Positions 41,570 to 50,863 of a stretch of 64,000 nucleotides of DNA are shown one piece after another (within the stretch, counting starts at the first letter, position 1; each line of letters begins with the position of its first letter). The stretch spans positions 20,335 through 84,334 of the forward strand of contig CAJJZP010000011.1 of NCBI GenBank assembly GCA_905197665.1, written 5' to 3'. Under the pieces are notes generated by a model. It had not been told where the DNA came from, made no database searches, and saw only the letters and a list, made by a program, of their open reading frames with translations. The stretch is from an uncultured Collinsella sp. GTDB taxonomy: Bacteria; Actinomycetota; Coriobacteriia; Coriobacteriales; Coriobacteriaceae. Both the position numbers and the translations under genes were made by a program.

Positions 41570-43689
41570 TTGCGACGCCCGCCTCCGTTGGCGCCCTGCC
41601 GTCCCTGGGCCGCGCGATTGCGACCGGCAGTGTTCTGCGCACGCGACATGCCGCCGTGCCCCTTGCCGGCACCGCCAGCGCCGCCGTGGGCCTTGCCGCC
41701 CTTCTTGCCGGTGCCATGTCCGCCGTTGGCCGATGTCTCACCTGGGCGTGGCGGCACGGGACGAATCAGGCAATGCTTGGTGTAGCCGATCAGGTCGCGA
41801 CGGCCGGCCTTTTCCAGCGCCTCGCGCACGAGCTTGTAGTTCTCGGGCTTGCGGTATTGGATGAGCGCACGCTGCATGGCCTTCTCGTGCGGGTCGCGTG
41901 CCACGTAGATCGGCTTCATGGTGCGTGGGTCCACGCCGGTGTAGTACATGCAGGTCGACATGGTGGACGGCGTGGGGTAGAAGTCCTGCACCTGCTCGGG
42001 CATGTAGCCCATGTCGCGCACGGCCTCGGCAAGGTCCACAGCTTCCTTCATCGTCGAGCCGGGATGGCTCGAGATCAGGTACGGCACCACGTACTGCTTG
42101 AGTCCGTATTCACGGTTCAAGCGCTCAAATTTGCGGCAGAACGCGTCGTAGACGGCGCGGCTCGGCTTGCCCATCACGGAGAGCACTGCATCGCTCACGT
42201 GCTCGGGTGCCACGCGCAGCTGGCCCGAGACATGATGCTCAAGCAGCTCGCGCAAAAACTCGTCTGAGGCATCGGCCATGGTGTAGTCGAAGCGAATGCC
42301 GCTCCTCACAAAGACCTTCTTGACGCCGGGAAGCTGGCGCAGGTCGCGCAGCAGCTGCGTGTAGCCGCTCTCGTCGACCACCATGTTCTTGCACACGCTT
42401 GGCCACAGGCAGCGCTTGTTCTTGCATACGCCGTGCTTGAGCTGCTTGTCGCAGGCGGGACGACTAAAGTTGGCTGTCGGTCCTCCCACGTCGTTGATGT
42501 AGCCCTTAAACTCGGGATCGCGCGTGAGCAGCTCGGCCTCGCGCATGATCGAGTCGTGGCTGCGCATCTGCAGCACGCGGCCCTGGTGGAAGGTGAGGGC
42601 GCAAAACGAGCACTCGCCAAAACAGCCGCGGTTGGAGCTAATGGAAAACTTGATCTCGGCAAAGGCCGGCACGCCGCCCGCTGCGTCGTAGTCGGGATGC
42701 CAATCGCGTGCGTAGGGGAGTTCGGCCACCTCGTCCATCTCGTCGGTGGTGAGCGTCGCCGACGGCGGGTTCTGCACCACATAGACGCTGTTGGGGTAGG
42801 GCTCTACCAGGCGGTGTCCGGTGATGGGGTCCATGTTCTGCTGCTGCACGTTAAAGCTGCGCGCGTAGTTGAGCTTGTCGGCGGCAAGGTCGTCCCAGCT
42901 GGGCAGCAGGTCGTAGTCGTAGACCTCGTCGAGCGAGCTGGTGCGGTAGACGGTGCCGTTGATATAGGTGATCTGATCAATGGGCAGGCCCGCGTCGAGC
43001 GCATCGGCGATCTCGACGATCGCGTGCTCGCCCATGCCGTAGATGAGGATGTCGGCGCCCGAGTCGAGCAGTACCGAGCGCTTGAGCTTATCCTGCCAGT
43101 AGTCGTAATGGGCCAGGCGGCGCAGACTCGCCTCGATGCCGCCGATGATGATGGGGGCGTCCTTGAACGTCTGGCGGATGAGGTTGCCATAGACCGTGAC
43201 GGCTCGGTTGGGACGGCGCCCCTCCTCGCCGCCGGGGGTGTAGGCGTCGGAGTGGCGGCGGTGCTTGGTCACCGAATAGTGGTTGACCATGGAGTCCATG
43301 TTGCCGGCACTGACGAGAAAGCCCAGGCGAGGCTCGCCGAGCACCGTGATGCTGGCGGGGTCGGTCCAGTCGGGCTGGCAGATGATACCCACCTTGTAGC
43401 CGTGCGCGTCAAGGACGCGGCTGATGATAGCCATGCCAAAGCTGGGATGGTCCACGTAGGCGTCACCGCAGATGTAGACAAAGTCGCACTGGTCCCAACC
43501 GCGCGCATCCATGTCGGCGCGGTTGACGGGGAGGAACTTATCGCGGCCCGGACGCCAGGGACGGACAGGTGCTGTCGAGGCATGAGTGGTGTGGCCGCTC
43601 TGGGCCTTGCCGCCGCGCTTTTGCTGCTGGCCCTGTTTGCCCTGCTGACTGCGCTGGTTGTTCTGAGCGTGCTGAGGCTTTTTTGCCAC
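41566..43689 (-). CDS. ygiQ: YgiQ family (UPF0313) radical SAM protein
   Basis: A 707-residue enzyme of the radical SAM superfamily. The N-terminal part is a basic, Gln/Gly-rich tail; then LPVNRADMDARGWDQCDFVY and VYICGDAYVDHPSFG, typical of the UPF0313 N-terminal domain. The SAM cluster motif CFGECSFCAL is near residue 355. KYVVPYLISSHPGST-type sequence and VQDFYPTPSTMSTCMYYTG are family signatures. The end is Gly/Lys-rich. GTG at 43689 is chosen because GGGAGGGAT lies just upstream. The reaction is not known for the family. Confidence 0.93.
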   Translation of the reverse strand: MAKKPQHAQNNQRSQQGKQGQQQKRGGKAQSGHTTHASTAPVRPWRPGRDKFLPVNRADMDARGWDQCDFVYICGDAYVDHPSFGMAIISRVLDAHGYKVGIICQPDWTDPASITVLGEPRLGFLVSAGNMDSMVNHYSVTKHRRHSDAYTPGGEEGRRPNRAVTVYGNLIRQTFKDAPIIIGGIEASLRRLAHYDYWQDKLKRSVLLDSGADILIYGMGEHAIVEIADALDAGLPIDQITYINGTVYRTSSLDEVYDYDLLPSWDDLAADKLNYARSFNVQQQNMDPITGHRLVEPYPNSVYVVQNPPSATLTTDEMDEVAELPYARDWHPDYDAAGGVPAFAEIKFSISSNRGCFGECSFCALTFHQGRVLQMRSHDSIMREAELLTRDPEFKGYINDVGGPTANFSRPACDKQLKHGVCKNKRCLWPSVCKNMVVDESGYTQLLRDLRQLPGVKKVFVRSGIRFDYTMADASDEFLRELLEHHVSGQLRVAPEHVSDAVLSVMGKPSRAVYDAFCRKFERLNREYGLKQYVVPYLISSHPGSTMKEAVDLAEAVRDMGYMPEQVQDFYPTPSTMSTCMYYTGVDPRTMKPIYVARDPHEKAMQRALIQYRKPENYKLVREALEKAGRRDLIGYTKHCLIRPVPPRPGETSANGGHGTGKKGGKAHGGAGGAGKGHGGMSRAQNTAGRNRAAQGRQGANGGGRRN

Positions 43690-43942
43690 GATCCCTCCCG
43701 GTGTTTGTATGCTGCACGTAATTGTAACCAGTCTTTTTGGGACGGGGCTAAAAAGACTGGTGGAGTACATGGGCTGGCGGATCGGCGTGTCGATGCGGGT
43801 GCCGTTTGTTTCCAGACTGTGTATCCCCGTGTCGAAGGGGCCGTCTCGCGCGCACGCCATGTTGTCAATGGGTTACAGTATGAACGGCGGCTATATGTCC
43901 GCCAACGCACGAGAGAGTCGTCAACAAGGAGGATGCACGACG

Positions 43943-44662
43943 ATGCAGCGTGCCAAACAGATATCGGAGTCTATTGAGCTGGGCATCATCTTGGCGCTCG
44001 CCGGTGGCTTTATGGATGTGTATTCGTACATTGGGCGCGATCATGTTTTCGCCAACGCGCAGACGGGCAACATCCTGCTCGTGGGCGTGAGCATCTCGGA
44101 GGGCAATTGGGCACTTGCGGGGCGCTACTTCTTCCCTGTGGTGTCGTTTGCTGTGGGTATTATGCTTGCCGACCTGGTACACGAGCGGTTTGGCAGCGTG
44201 ATTCACTGGCGCCAAGTGACGGTGTTCTTTGAAGCCGTCATCTTACTGGGCGTGAGCTTTATCCCCGGTGGCGGTTACAACCTGCTCGCCAACTGCCTCA
44301 CCTCGTTTGCCTGCGGCATGCAGGTCGAGAGCTTCCGCAAGATACATGGTCACGGCATCGCCACGACCATGTGCATCGGTAACCTGCGCAACGCGCTGCA
44401 AAACGTGGACGACTACATCATCACCCACAAGCGCGGCTTTTTGGAAAACGGCGTGCTGTACTTTGGCGTGATCTTTACCTTTGTGTTTGGCGCCGTGCTG
44501 GGCAACTGGTGCATCGAGCGCATGGGCCTGCACGCCATTGCGGTGGCGAGCGTGCTGCTGTTTATCGCGTTTACCATCATGTTTATCGACCGCGAGCGTG
44601 ACCTGCACAGGAAATGGGCCCGCATCATAGCTGACTGGCAGACCGCGAGTCTTAAGCGCTAA
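43943..44662 (+). CDS. YoaK/DUF1275 family membrane protein
   Basis: A 239-residue protein with six hydrophobic segments. The N-terminal GIILALAGGFMDVYSYIGRD and FANAQTGNILLVGV, and later CGMQVESFRK and TTMCIGNLRNA, are typical of DUF1275 (YoaK) proteins; their function is unknown. The ATG at 43943 has AAGGAGG about 10 bases upstream. It is followed by a perfect palindrome shared with the convergent AT-rich gene. Confidence 0.85.
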   Translation: MQRAKQISESIELGIILALAGGFMDVYSYIGRDHVFANAQTGNILLVGVSISEGNWALAGRYFFPVVSFAVGIMLADLVHERFGSVIHWRQVTVFFEAVILLGVSFIPGGGYNLLANCLTSFACGMQVESFRKIHGHGIATTMCIGNLRNALQNVDDYIITHKRGFLENGVLYFGVIFTFVFGAVLGNWCIERMGLHAIAVASVLLFIAFTIMFIDRERDLHRKWARIIADWQTASLKR

Positions 44663-44669
44663 GGTGCAT

Positions 44670-44728
44670 GTTTGTAACAACATTCAGGAGCCAGAAAAAC
44701 TATCTAGCTCCTGAATGTTGTTACAAAC
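44670..44728. terminator. Long perfect palindrome between convergent genes, probable terminator
   Basis: Perfect 22-base arms (starting GTTTGTAACAACATT) with a 15-base loop, 59 bases in all, followed by TGCTTTTTGC. It separates the YoaK-type gene from the LOR-type gene on the other strand. Confidence 0.75.
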
Positions 44729-44741
44729 TGCTTTTTGCGAT

Positions 44742-45281
44742 TTATTCGAGATGCTCTTCAATCCGAGCCCTAAGAAGGGCAATGGCTGTAGGTATTCCAA
44801 TTGCGGCGGCTAATTCGGCTTTATCCAAAACCTGTATGCTAAAGCACGATTGTTTATCACATTGAAGGACGATAACTGAAGATAGTTTCACTTCCCGTTG
44901 GCTGAATATATCGTAATCTCCAAATAGGAAGTTACCTTTTATTGTGTAATTCGGTATGTTCGTTACGCACTTCATCTCAAGTCTGTTTAGGCCATAATCA
45001 AACACCGCAACTTCCTCGTGTTCGATGATGAGCGCAACCCTGGGCATGTTGCTAAAACCACCGTCGACGACAGTGAAGAGTTTTTCATTTGCATCGTCAT
45101 AAACGGTATATTTAAGACTCAATAGCTGTCCTAGTGGACCCGTGAACCCATGTTTTTTGATGTTGAGGGTGTCTCCCGCTGGGTTGATGAGAGCCAGAGT
45201 ATGCGGATAAGGGTTACCTTCAATTGAGATTTGATATTCGTTTGTAGCTGTCTTGCTCGATTTAGGACCACTAGCCACCAT
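44742..45281 (-). CDS. LURP-one-related/YxjI-like protein, AT-rich gene
   Basis: A 179-residue soluble protein with alternating beta strands. LALINPAGDTLNIKKHGF, LKYTVYDDANEKLFTV and the LIIEHEEVAVFDYG region match the LOR/Tubby-like beta barrel (YxjI family), whose role in bacteria is unknown. The gene has markedly lower GC than its neighbours and uses codons such as AGA, ATA and TTA that are rare elsewhere in the window, so it was probably acquired. The ATG at 45281 has a weak GAGGCG site. Confidence 0.7.
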   Translation of the reverse strand: MVASGPKSSKTATNEYQISIEGNPYPHTLALINPAGDTLNIKKHGFTGPLGQLLSLKYTVYDDANEKLFTVVDGGFSNMPRVALIIEHEEVAVFDYGLNRLEMKCVTNIPNYTIKGNFLFGDYDIFSQREVKLSSVIVLQCDKQSCFSIQVLDKAELAAAIGIPTAIALLRARIEEHLE

Positions 45282-45693
45282 GTGTCATCGCCTCGATCGA
45301 ATTGGAACCGTCTTCTGCTTCGTGCGGAGAATTACGCTGTACGTTGCAGTAGATGCAGCTGCAATAACCGCATGGGCAATTTCTAACAAAATGAATGACG
45401 TTATTTGCTGTATGCATGTTATTCATTACAAAGTATCTTTTTATAAACGTATTGTCAAACATATATTGCTAAAACAGAAACAATTTATAGACTGAGTCGG
45501 TTGTATTCTTTGGGCGATTGCTCCTAGAATCTAGCCTTCGCTGCTGTCGGGAGGGAAGGGCTAAGGCCCCGTTAGTATGTTGAAGCGCTTTAAACTATTT
45601 GACGTTCTCACGTGTTTTTTGTTTCAAAAGCGTTAGGATGGGACTTATAGTGCGGGGCGTAACGGGTGCCCCGCGCACGATAGGAGGCTATCA
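45282..45693. other. AT-rich intergenic region before fucO
   Basis: About 410 bases of low GC that continue the composition of the LOR-type gene up to about 45500. No gene is supported. Close to fucO there is a GCGGGGC / GCCCCGC hairpin (about 45652-45675) just before the ATAGGAGG ribosome site. A TTGACG box at 45598 has no matching -10 at normal distance, so the promoter remains undefined. Confidence 0.45.
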
Positions 45694-46860
45694 ATGGCTA
45701 ATCGTTTCGTTCTCAACACCATTTCTTACCATGGTTCCGGCGCCATCAAGGAGATCCCCGGCGAGCTCCAGCGTCGCGGCTACAAGAAGATCTTCGTCTG
45801 CTCCGATCCCGACCTGGTCAAGTTTGGCGTTACCGCCAAGGTGACCGACGAGCTCGACGCCGCCGGCATCGCTTGGAGCCTCTACTCCGAGATCAAGCCC
45901 AACCCCACTATCCAGAACGTCAAGGACGGCGTCGAGGCCTTCAAGGCCGCCGAGGCTGACGCTATCGTGACCATCGGTGGTGGCTCCTCCATGGACACCG
46001 CAAAGGCCATTGGCATCATCATCAACAACCCCGAGTTTGCCGATGTCCGCAGCCTCGAGGGCGTTGCTCCCACCAAGAACCACGCCGTGTTCACCATCGC
46101 TGTGCCGACGACCGCCGGTACCGCCGCCGAGGTGACCATCAACTACGTCATCACCGACCCCGAGAAGGTCCGCAAGTTCGTGTGCGTCGACACCAACGAC
46201 GCCCCCGAGGTCGCCGTCGTCGACCCCGACATGATGGCCTCCATGCCCGCCGGCCTCACCGCTTCCACTGGCATGGACGCTCTGACCCACGCCATCGAGG
46301 GCTACACCACCAAGGGCGCTTGGGAGCTCTCCGACATGTTCCACTTCGAGGCCATTAAGCTGATCAGCGAGAACCTGCGCGACTCCGTTGCCGAGGCCAA
46401 GTCCGGTCAGCCCGGCTCCGGCCGCGAGGGCATGGCTCTTGGCCAGTATGTCGCCGGCATGGGCTTCTCCAATGTCGGCTTGGGCATCGACCACGCCATG
46501 GCTCACACCCTGTCCGCTCACTACGACACCCCGCACGGCGTCGCTTGCGCCATGCTGCTGCCGATCGCTATGGAGTTCAACAAGCCGGTTTGCGCCGAGC
46601 GCCTGGCCAAGGTTGCCGTTGCCATGGGTGTTGACACCACGGGCATGAGCACCGACGAGTCTGCCGACGCCGCCATCGCCGCCGTCAAGCAGCTCTCTGC
46701 CGACGTGAACATTCCGCACGTCTGCGAGGCCATGAAGGCTGACGAGATCGAGGTCCTGGCCAAGGACGCCATGGCTGACGCCTGCTTCCCGGGCAACCCG
46801 CGCGAGGCGACGCTCGACGACGTCATCGAGCTCTTCAAGAAGATCTGCCCGGCTGCCTAG
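45694..46860 (+). CDS. fucO: Iron-containing alcohol dehydrogenase, lactaldehyde reductase type
   Basis: A 388-residue NAD-dependent enzyme that reduces L-lactaldehyde to 1,2-propanediol (or related alcohols). It follows E. coli FucO closely along its length: ANRFVLNTISYHGSGAI, IGGGSSMDTAKAIGII, NNPEFADVRSLEGV, PTTAGTAAEVTINYVITD, STGMDALTHAIEGY. Iron-binding histidines are in GLGIDHAMAHTL and DTPHGVACAMLLP, and the end GNPREATLDDVIELF matches too. No fucose genes are near, so the substrate in this organism could be another short aldehyde. A strong terminator follows. Confidence 0.92.
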   Translation: MANRFVLNTISYHGSGAIKEIPGELQRRGYKKIFVCSDPDLVKFGVTAKVTDELDAAGIAWSLYSEIKPNPTIQNVKDGVEAFKAAEADAIVTIGGGSSMDTAKAIGIIINNPEFADVRSLEGVAPTKNHAVFTIAVPTTAGTAAEVTINYVITDPEKVRKFVCVDTNDAPEVAVVDPDMMASMPAGLTASTGMDALTHAIEGYTTKGAWELSDMFHFEAIKLISENLRDSVAEAKSGQPGSGREGMALGQYVAGMGFSNVGLGIDHAMAHTLSAHYDTPHGVACAMLLPIAMEFNKPVCAERLAKVAVAMGVDTTGMSTDESADAAIAAVKQLSADVNIPHVCEAMKADEIEVLAKDAMADACFPGNPREATLDDVIELFKKICPAA

Positions 46861-46913
46861 CCCAGTTTGATGGTCCTTCGCCCGTAGGCGTATGGTCTTT
46901 TGACTTGCTGCTG

Positions 46914-46945
46914 GCCCCGCAGTGCTACGCACGGCGGGGCTTTTT
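46914..46945 (+). terminator. Terminator after fucO
   Basis: GCCCCGC / GCGGGGC stem with an inner GTGC / GCAC pair, then TTTTT. Confidence 0.9.
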
Positions 46946-47021
46946 GTGCTGCGTCGATGCCCTGAGGCGAGCAAAACTAAGGCATGCTGCCCGCTGCGGA
47001 TAGGTGGTGCACTTCCCAGCG

Positions 47022-47331
47022 TGCGTTTTTGGGAGTATTCAGCAAGCTCTGAAAAATGCATAACGTTGTGAATGGGCCGCAGTGGCCCGCAGACGCCCAT
47101 CGACAACCATTGCGGGTGGACTATCGATGAGCGGAGGGGGCTGTCGCCGCGTTTTGGGTTGCGACGACCTGCAACACTGCTGTAACCGCGTCGCTTTGCC
47201 GTTTGTGATGGGGCTGACGGGGTCCACGGTGCTGAATACTCCGTTTTTTGCACGGTCCAAGGTGGGGTACCCTGAGACGAAGCAAAAAGATGCCTCATAT
47301 TTATGCAGATGCCGATAGGATTTATGCAAGA
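47022..47331. repeat. Family D element, copy 2 (about 310 bases)
   Basis: Same layout as the copy at 28701: left block ending GAGTATTCAGCA (47022-47044), inverse block from 47230 with TTTTTTGCACGGTCCAA and GGGGTAC, then TTATGCA at 47301 and 47322. The offsets from the start (208, 279, 300) equal those of copy 1. The interior between the blocks is largely different. The remaining bases to the peptidase gene (47332-47463) show only its GGAAGG ribosome site. Confidence 0.75.
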
Positions 47332-47463
47332 TTCGGATTTTAAACCGTGCGCGTGCGCAAAATCGGCGCGAGGACGTCTGGAGGTGGCTCGGCTTCTAGG
47401 GCATTGCACGTGTAGAACGGTTAAAATCGGGATTCGGTCTTAGTTTTATTTGGAAGGATGCAT

Positions 47464-48507
47464 ATGGGTTCCAATATCGATGCTTCTCTAGAGGAGACGC
47501 TCTCCTATATCGCGGGACAGCTTAAGACGCTGACTTCTATTGCTTCGCCTACGGGCTATACCCGTGCGGCGACTGATTATCTAAAGGAGACCCTGCGTGA
47601 TATGGGCTTTGGCCCTGAGCGTTCCAATAAGGGCAACGTGCTGGTTGAGCTTGGCGGCGAGGGCGAGCCGCTTGTTTTGGCGAGCCATGTCGACACCCTG
47701 GGCGCCATGGTACGCTCCATTAAGGACAATGGCCGCCTGCGTCCCACGACGCTTGGTGGGCACCAGTGGTCTACGGCCGATGGCGAGAACTGCACCGTCT
47801 ACACGCGTGACGGCAATGTGTACACGGGTGTGGTTCTCAACACCGAGCCTTCGGCGCACGTGGCCGACGAGCCGGTCAAGACCATCGAGAAGAACATGGA
47901 AATCCTGCTCGACGAGAATGTCGACAGCAAGGATGACGTGCTTGAGCTGGGCATTCAGACGGGCGACATCATCGCTATGGATCCGCGTACCACGGTGACG
48001 GAGAGCGGCTACATCAAGAGTCGCTTCTTGGACGACAAGCTGTCGGCCTCCATTTTGCTGGGCTTGGCGCGTGCCGTCGCCGCTGGCGAGGTGACGCTCT
48101 CGCGCAAGGTGTCCCTGCTCTTTACTGTGTACGAGGAGGTCGGCCACGGCGGCGCTTTCGTGCCGGCCGACACGCGCGAGATGATCAGCGTGGACATGGG
48201 CTGCGTGGGCGACGACCTGGGCTGCACCGAGCGCATGGTGTCGATTTGCGCCAAGGATTCGGGTGGTCCGTACAACTACGACTTGGTAACCACGCTGTCC
48301 AACATCGCGCGCGAGCTGGAGCTCGATTACGCCATCGATGTGTACCCGCACTACGGCTCCGACGTCGAGGCCACGCTCTCGGCCGGCTACGACATTCGCC
48401 ATGGCCTGATCGGCCCCGGCGTGTACGCGAGCCACAACTACGAGCGCAGCCACATGGACGGCGTGCGTAACACCTACGAGCTCGTCCGCGCCTACGTGCA
48501 GCGCTAA
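47464..48507 (+). CDS. M42-family metallopeptidase (FrvX-like)
   Basis: A 347-residue cytoplasmic aminopeptidase or related deblocking enzyme with two metal ions. Metal and catalytic motifs are ASHVDTLGAMVRSI (His, Asp), FLDDKLSAS (bridging Asp), VYEEVGHGGAF (Glu-Glu), SVDMGCVG and the late histidine in ASHNYERSHMDG. The insert between residues about 85 and 165 is the usual dimerisation domain of the family. ATG at 47464 is preferred over 47458 because GGAAGG would otherwise directly touch the start codon. It stands alone between a family D element and a family A palindrome. Confidence 0.88.
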   Translation: MGSNIDASLEETLSYIAGQLKTLTSIASPTGYTRAATDYLKETLRDMGFGPERSNKGNVLVELGGEGEPLVLASHVDTLGAMVRSIKDNGRLRPTTLGGHQWSTADGENCTVYTRDGNVYTGVVLNTEPSAHVADEPVKTIEKNMEILLDENVDSKDDVLELGIQTGDIIAMDPRTTVTESGYIKSRFLDDKLSASILLGLARAVAAGEVTLSRKVSLLFTVYEEVGHGGAFVPADTREMISVDMGCVGDDLGCTERMVSICAKDSGGPYNYDLVTTLSNIARELELDYAIDVYPHYGSDVEATLSAGYDIRHGLIGPGVYASHNYERSHMDGVRNTYELVRAYVQR

Positions 48508-48560
48508 CGATGCAGCGGCCTCGGCTGACACAGCAGTACCGACCGAGGCCGTCCTCTCTA

Positions 48561-48627
48561 AGTTGCGGTGAAATAGGGACTGTTTGGCGGTTTTAAACGC
48601 TTAAACAGTCCCTATTTCACCGCAACT
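48561..48627. repeat. Family A palindrome, copy 2 (67 bases)
   Basis: The best preserved copy: the arms AGTTGCGGTGAAATAGGGAC... pair perfectly and pairing extends 27 bases when two flanking bases are included. It lies between the convergent peptidase and mnmA genes, 16 bases from the mnmA stop. Confidence 0.9.
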
Positions 48628-48643
48628 TATGAAGGGGATGGGG

Positions 48644-49744
48644 CTACCTGATGGCTGCCGTGACGGTGCCGCCGCCCAAGACGACGTCGCCGCGGTAGGC
48701 AACGACTGCCTGGCCGGGGGCGATGGCTCGCTGCGGCTCGTCAAAAGTTAGCAGCATTTGCCCGTCTTCGCCACGTGCAAGGGTCGCTGCCTGGTCCTTT
48801 TGACGGTAGCGGTATTTGGCGCCCACGCGAATGCCGTCGGCGTCCAGCTCTGCCTCCATGCGGTCGGCAGGGGCGCTCCAGATCCAGTCGTTGGCCGTGA
48901 GCGCTGTGGCCGTCAGGTCCTCGGCCTCGCCCAGATGCACAATGTTGTTGGCGGCATCGACGCCCGTTACGTACACGGGGTGCGCCATCGCGACGCCCAG
49001 GCCCTTGCGCTGGCCGATGGTATAGCGCAGTGCGCCGCTGTGACGTCCGACCACGCTGCCGTCACGCCATACAATATCGCCCGGCTCGGCGGCATGTCCG
49101 CAGCGGCGCTCGATATAGCCCGCGTAGTCGCCGTCCGCGATAAAGCAGATATCCTCGCTCTCGGCTTTCTGGGCGTTGATAAAGCCCTGCTCGGCGGCAA
49201 TGCGGCGAACGTCGCGCTCTTTGTCCAAGCCTGCCAGCGGAAAGATCGTGCGTGCCAGACGCTCTTGCGTGAGCGAATACAAAAAGTAACTCTGGTCCTT
49301 CTTAGGGTCCTCGCCGCGGTGCAGCTGCCAGGTGCCGTCGGACGCCTGACTTGTTTTGGCGTAATGTCCCGTAGCGATGTAGTCGCAGCCCATGTCCAGC
49401 GCCGCATCGAGCAACGCGCCAAACTTAATATGGCGGTTGCAGATAATGCACGGATTGGGCGTCAGCCCCTCCTGGTAGGCGTTCACAAAGCGCTCGATAA
49501 CGCTGTGGTCGAAGGTCTGCTGCAGGTCGAGCACATGGTGGGGTATCCCCAGGCGCTCGGCGACGGCCTTTGCATCGGCGATGTCGCGGTCGACCTTACT
49601 CGTGCCCGTGACGGGATCGGGCGCGGGGCAGGTGAGGCGCATGGTGGCACCGACGCATTCGCAGCCCTGGCGCTTGAGCAGGTACGCGGTCACGCTGGAA
49701 TCGACGCCGCCGCTCATGGCGACGAGCACGCGCTTGTTGTGCAT
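48644..49744 (-). CDS. mnmA: tRNA 2-thiouridylase MnmA
   Basis: A 366-residue enzyme that thiolates uridine 34 of tRNAs for Lys, Glu and Gln. The PP-loop VAMSGGVDSSV is at the N-terminus. The catalytic cysteines are Cys99 in NPCIICNRHIKFG and Cys200 in SEDICFI; GHYAK, DQSYFLY and GQRKGLG segments are also conserved. Length and motifs are normal. ATG at 49744, with AAGGAG about 11 bases upstream. The upstream cysK gene on the same strand ends in its own terminator, so mnmA is probably read separately. Confidence 0.97.
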   Translation of the reverse strand: MHNKRVLVAMSGGVDSSVTAYLLKRQGCECVGATMRLTCPAPDPVTGTSKVDRDIADAKAVAERLGIPHHVLDLQQTFDHSVIERFVNAYQEGLTPNPCIICNRHIKFGALLDAALDMGCDYIATGHYAKTSQASDGTWQLHRGEDPKKDQSYFLYSLTQERLARTIFPLAGLDKERDVRRIAAEQGFINAQKAESEDICFIADGDYAGYIERRCGHAAEPGDIVWRDGSVVGRHSGALRYTIGQRKGLGVAMAHPVYVTGVDAANNIVHLGEAEDLTATALTANDWIWSAPADRMEAELDADGIRVGAKYRYRQKDQAATLARGEDGQMLLTFDEPQRAIAPGQAVVAYRGDVVLGGGTVTAAIR

Positions 49745-49773
49745 GAGGAGGTTCTCCTTGGTGGCATATGGCC

Positions 49774-49812
49774 AAAAAAGAAAAGCGGCGCGGGAGGCTG
49801 GTTCCGCGCCGC
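49774..49812 (-). terminator. Terminator of cysK
   Basis: On the minus strand GCGGCGCGG / CCGCGCCGC form a perfect nine-pair stem followed by TTTTCTTTTTT. Confidence 0.88.
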
Positions 49813-49924
49813 AGACATTGTAGCAAGTTCGGACGTCTCGTGGGACACCCTGATGGGATGGGCTCAGACTGCCGGGAGAGGGGAGACCGGCTCGTCCCTG
49901 GGCTCAACCTATGGGCGACGGGCC

Positions 49925-50863
49925 CTAGTCCTGGAAGAGTGCCGTGGACAGGTAGCGCTCACCGGTATCGGCGAGCAGCGCCACGATGGTCTTGCCTTCG
50001 TTCTCGGGGCGCTTGGCCAGCTGTAGCGCGGCCCACACGGCGGCGCCGGACGAAATGCCCACGAGCACGCCCTCCTTGTGGCCCACGGCGCGGCCGGTGG
50101 CAAAGGCGTCGTCGTTCTCGACGGGGATGATCTCGTCGTAGATCTGGGTGTCGAGGACGTCGGGCACAAAGCCGGCACCGATACCCTGAATCTTGTGCGG
50201 GCCGGCCTGGCCCTTAGAGAGCACCGGGGAGGTGGCGGGCTCGACGGCGACAACCTGAATCTCGGGGTTCTGCTCCTTGAGGAACTCGCCCACGCCGGTC
50301 ACGGTGCCGCCGGTGCCGACGCCGGCGACGAAGATGTCGACCTTGCCGTCGGTGTCATCCCAGATCTCGGGGCCGGTCGTGGCCTTGTGGATGGCGGGGT
50401 TGGCGGGGTTCACGAACTGGCCGGCAATAATGCTGTTGGGCGTCTCCTTCTGCAGCTCCTCGGCCTTGGCGATGGCGCCCTTCATGCCCTTGGAACCGTC
50501 GGTGAGCACGAGCTGTGCGCCATATGCCTGCATAAGCTTGCGGCGCTCGACGGACATGGTCTCGGGCATGGTGATGATCACCTTGTAGCCGCGAGCTGCC
50601 GCCACCGAGGCGATGCCGACGCCGGTGTTGCCGCTCGTGGGCTCGATGATGGTGTAGTCGCCGCCGCGCACGAGCTTGCCGGCCTTCTCGGCCTCGTCGA
50701 TCATGTTCTTGGCGACGCGATCCTTGACGGAGCCGGCGGGGTTGAAGTATTCCAGTTTGACGAGCACGCGGGCCTTGAGGTTCTCATCGGCTTCAAAGTG
50801 AGTGAGCTCCAGAAGCGGAGTGTGGCCGATAAGCTGATCGATGGACGTGTAAACATTGCTCAT
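49925..50863 (-). CDS. cysK: Cysteine synthase (O-acetylserine sulfhydrylase)
   Basis: A 312-residue PLP enzyme that makes cysteine from O-acetylserine and sulphide. Lys47 in NPAGSVKDR binds PLP; TSGNTGVGIASVAAARGYK, GVGTGGTVTGVG and SSGAAVWAAL bind the substrate and the phosphate. ATG at 50863 follows TTTGGAGG by 8 bases. It is divergent from an IscR-like regulator at 51117, so the 253-base region between them probably holds both promoters and the regulator's site; in Firmicutes the related CymR pairs with CysK, a possible parallel here. Confidence 0.96.
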   Translation of the reverse strand: MSNVYTSIDQLIGHTPLLELTHFEADENLKARVLVKLEYFNPAGSVKDRVAKNMIDEAEKAGKLVRGGDYTIIEPTSGNTGVGIASVAAARGYKVIITMPETMSVERRKLMQAYGAQLVLTDGSKGMKGAIAKAEELQKETPNSIIAGQFVNPANPAIHKATTGPEIWDDTDGKVDIFVAGVGTGGTVTGVGEFLKEQNPEIQVVAVEPATSPVLSKGQAGPHKIQGIGAGFVPDVLDTQIYDEIIPVENDDAFATGRAVGHKEGVLVGISSGAAVWAALQLAKRPENEGKTIVALLADTGERYLSTALFQD

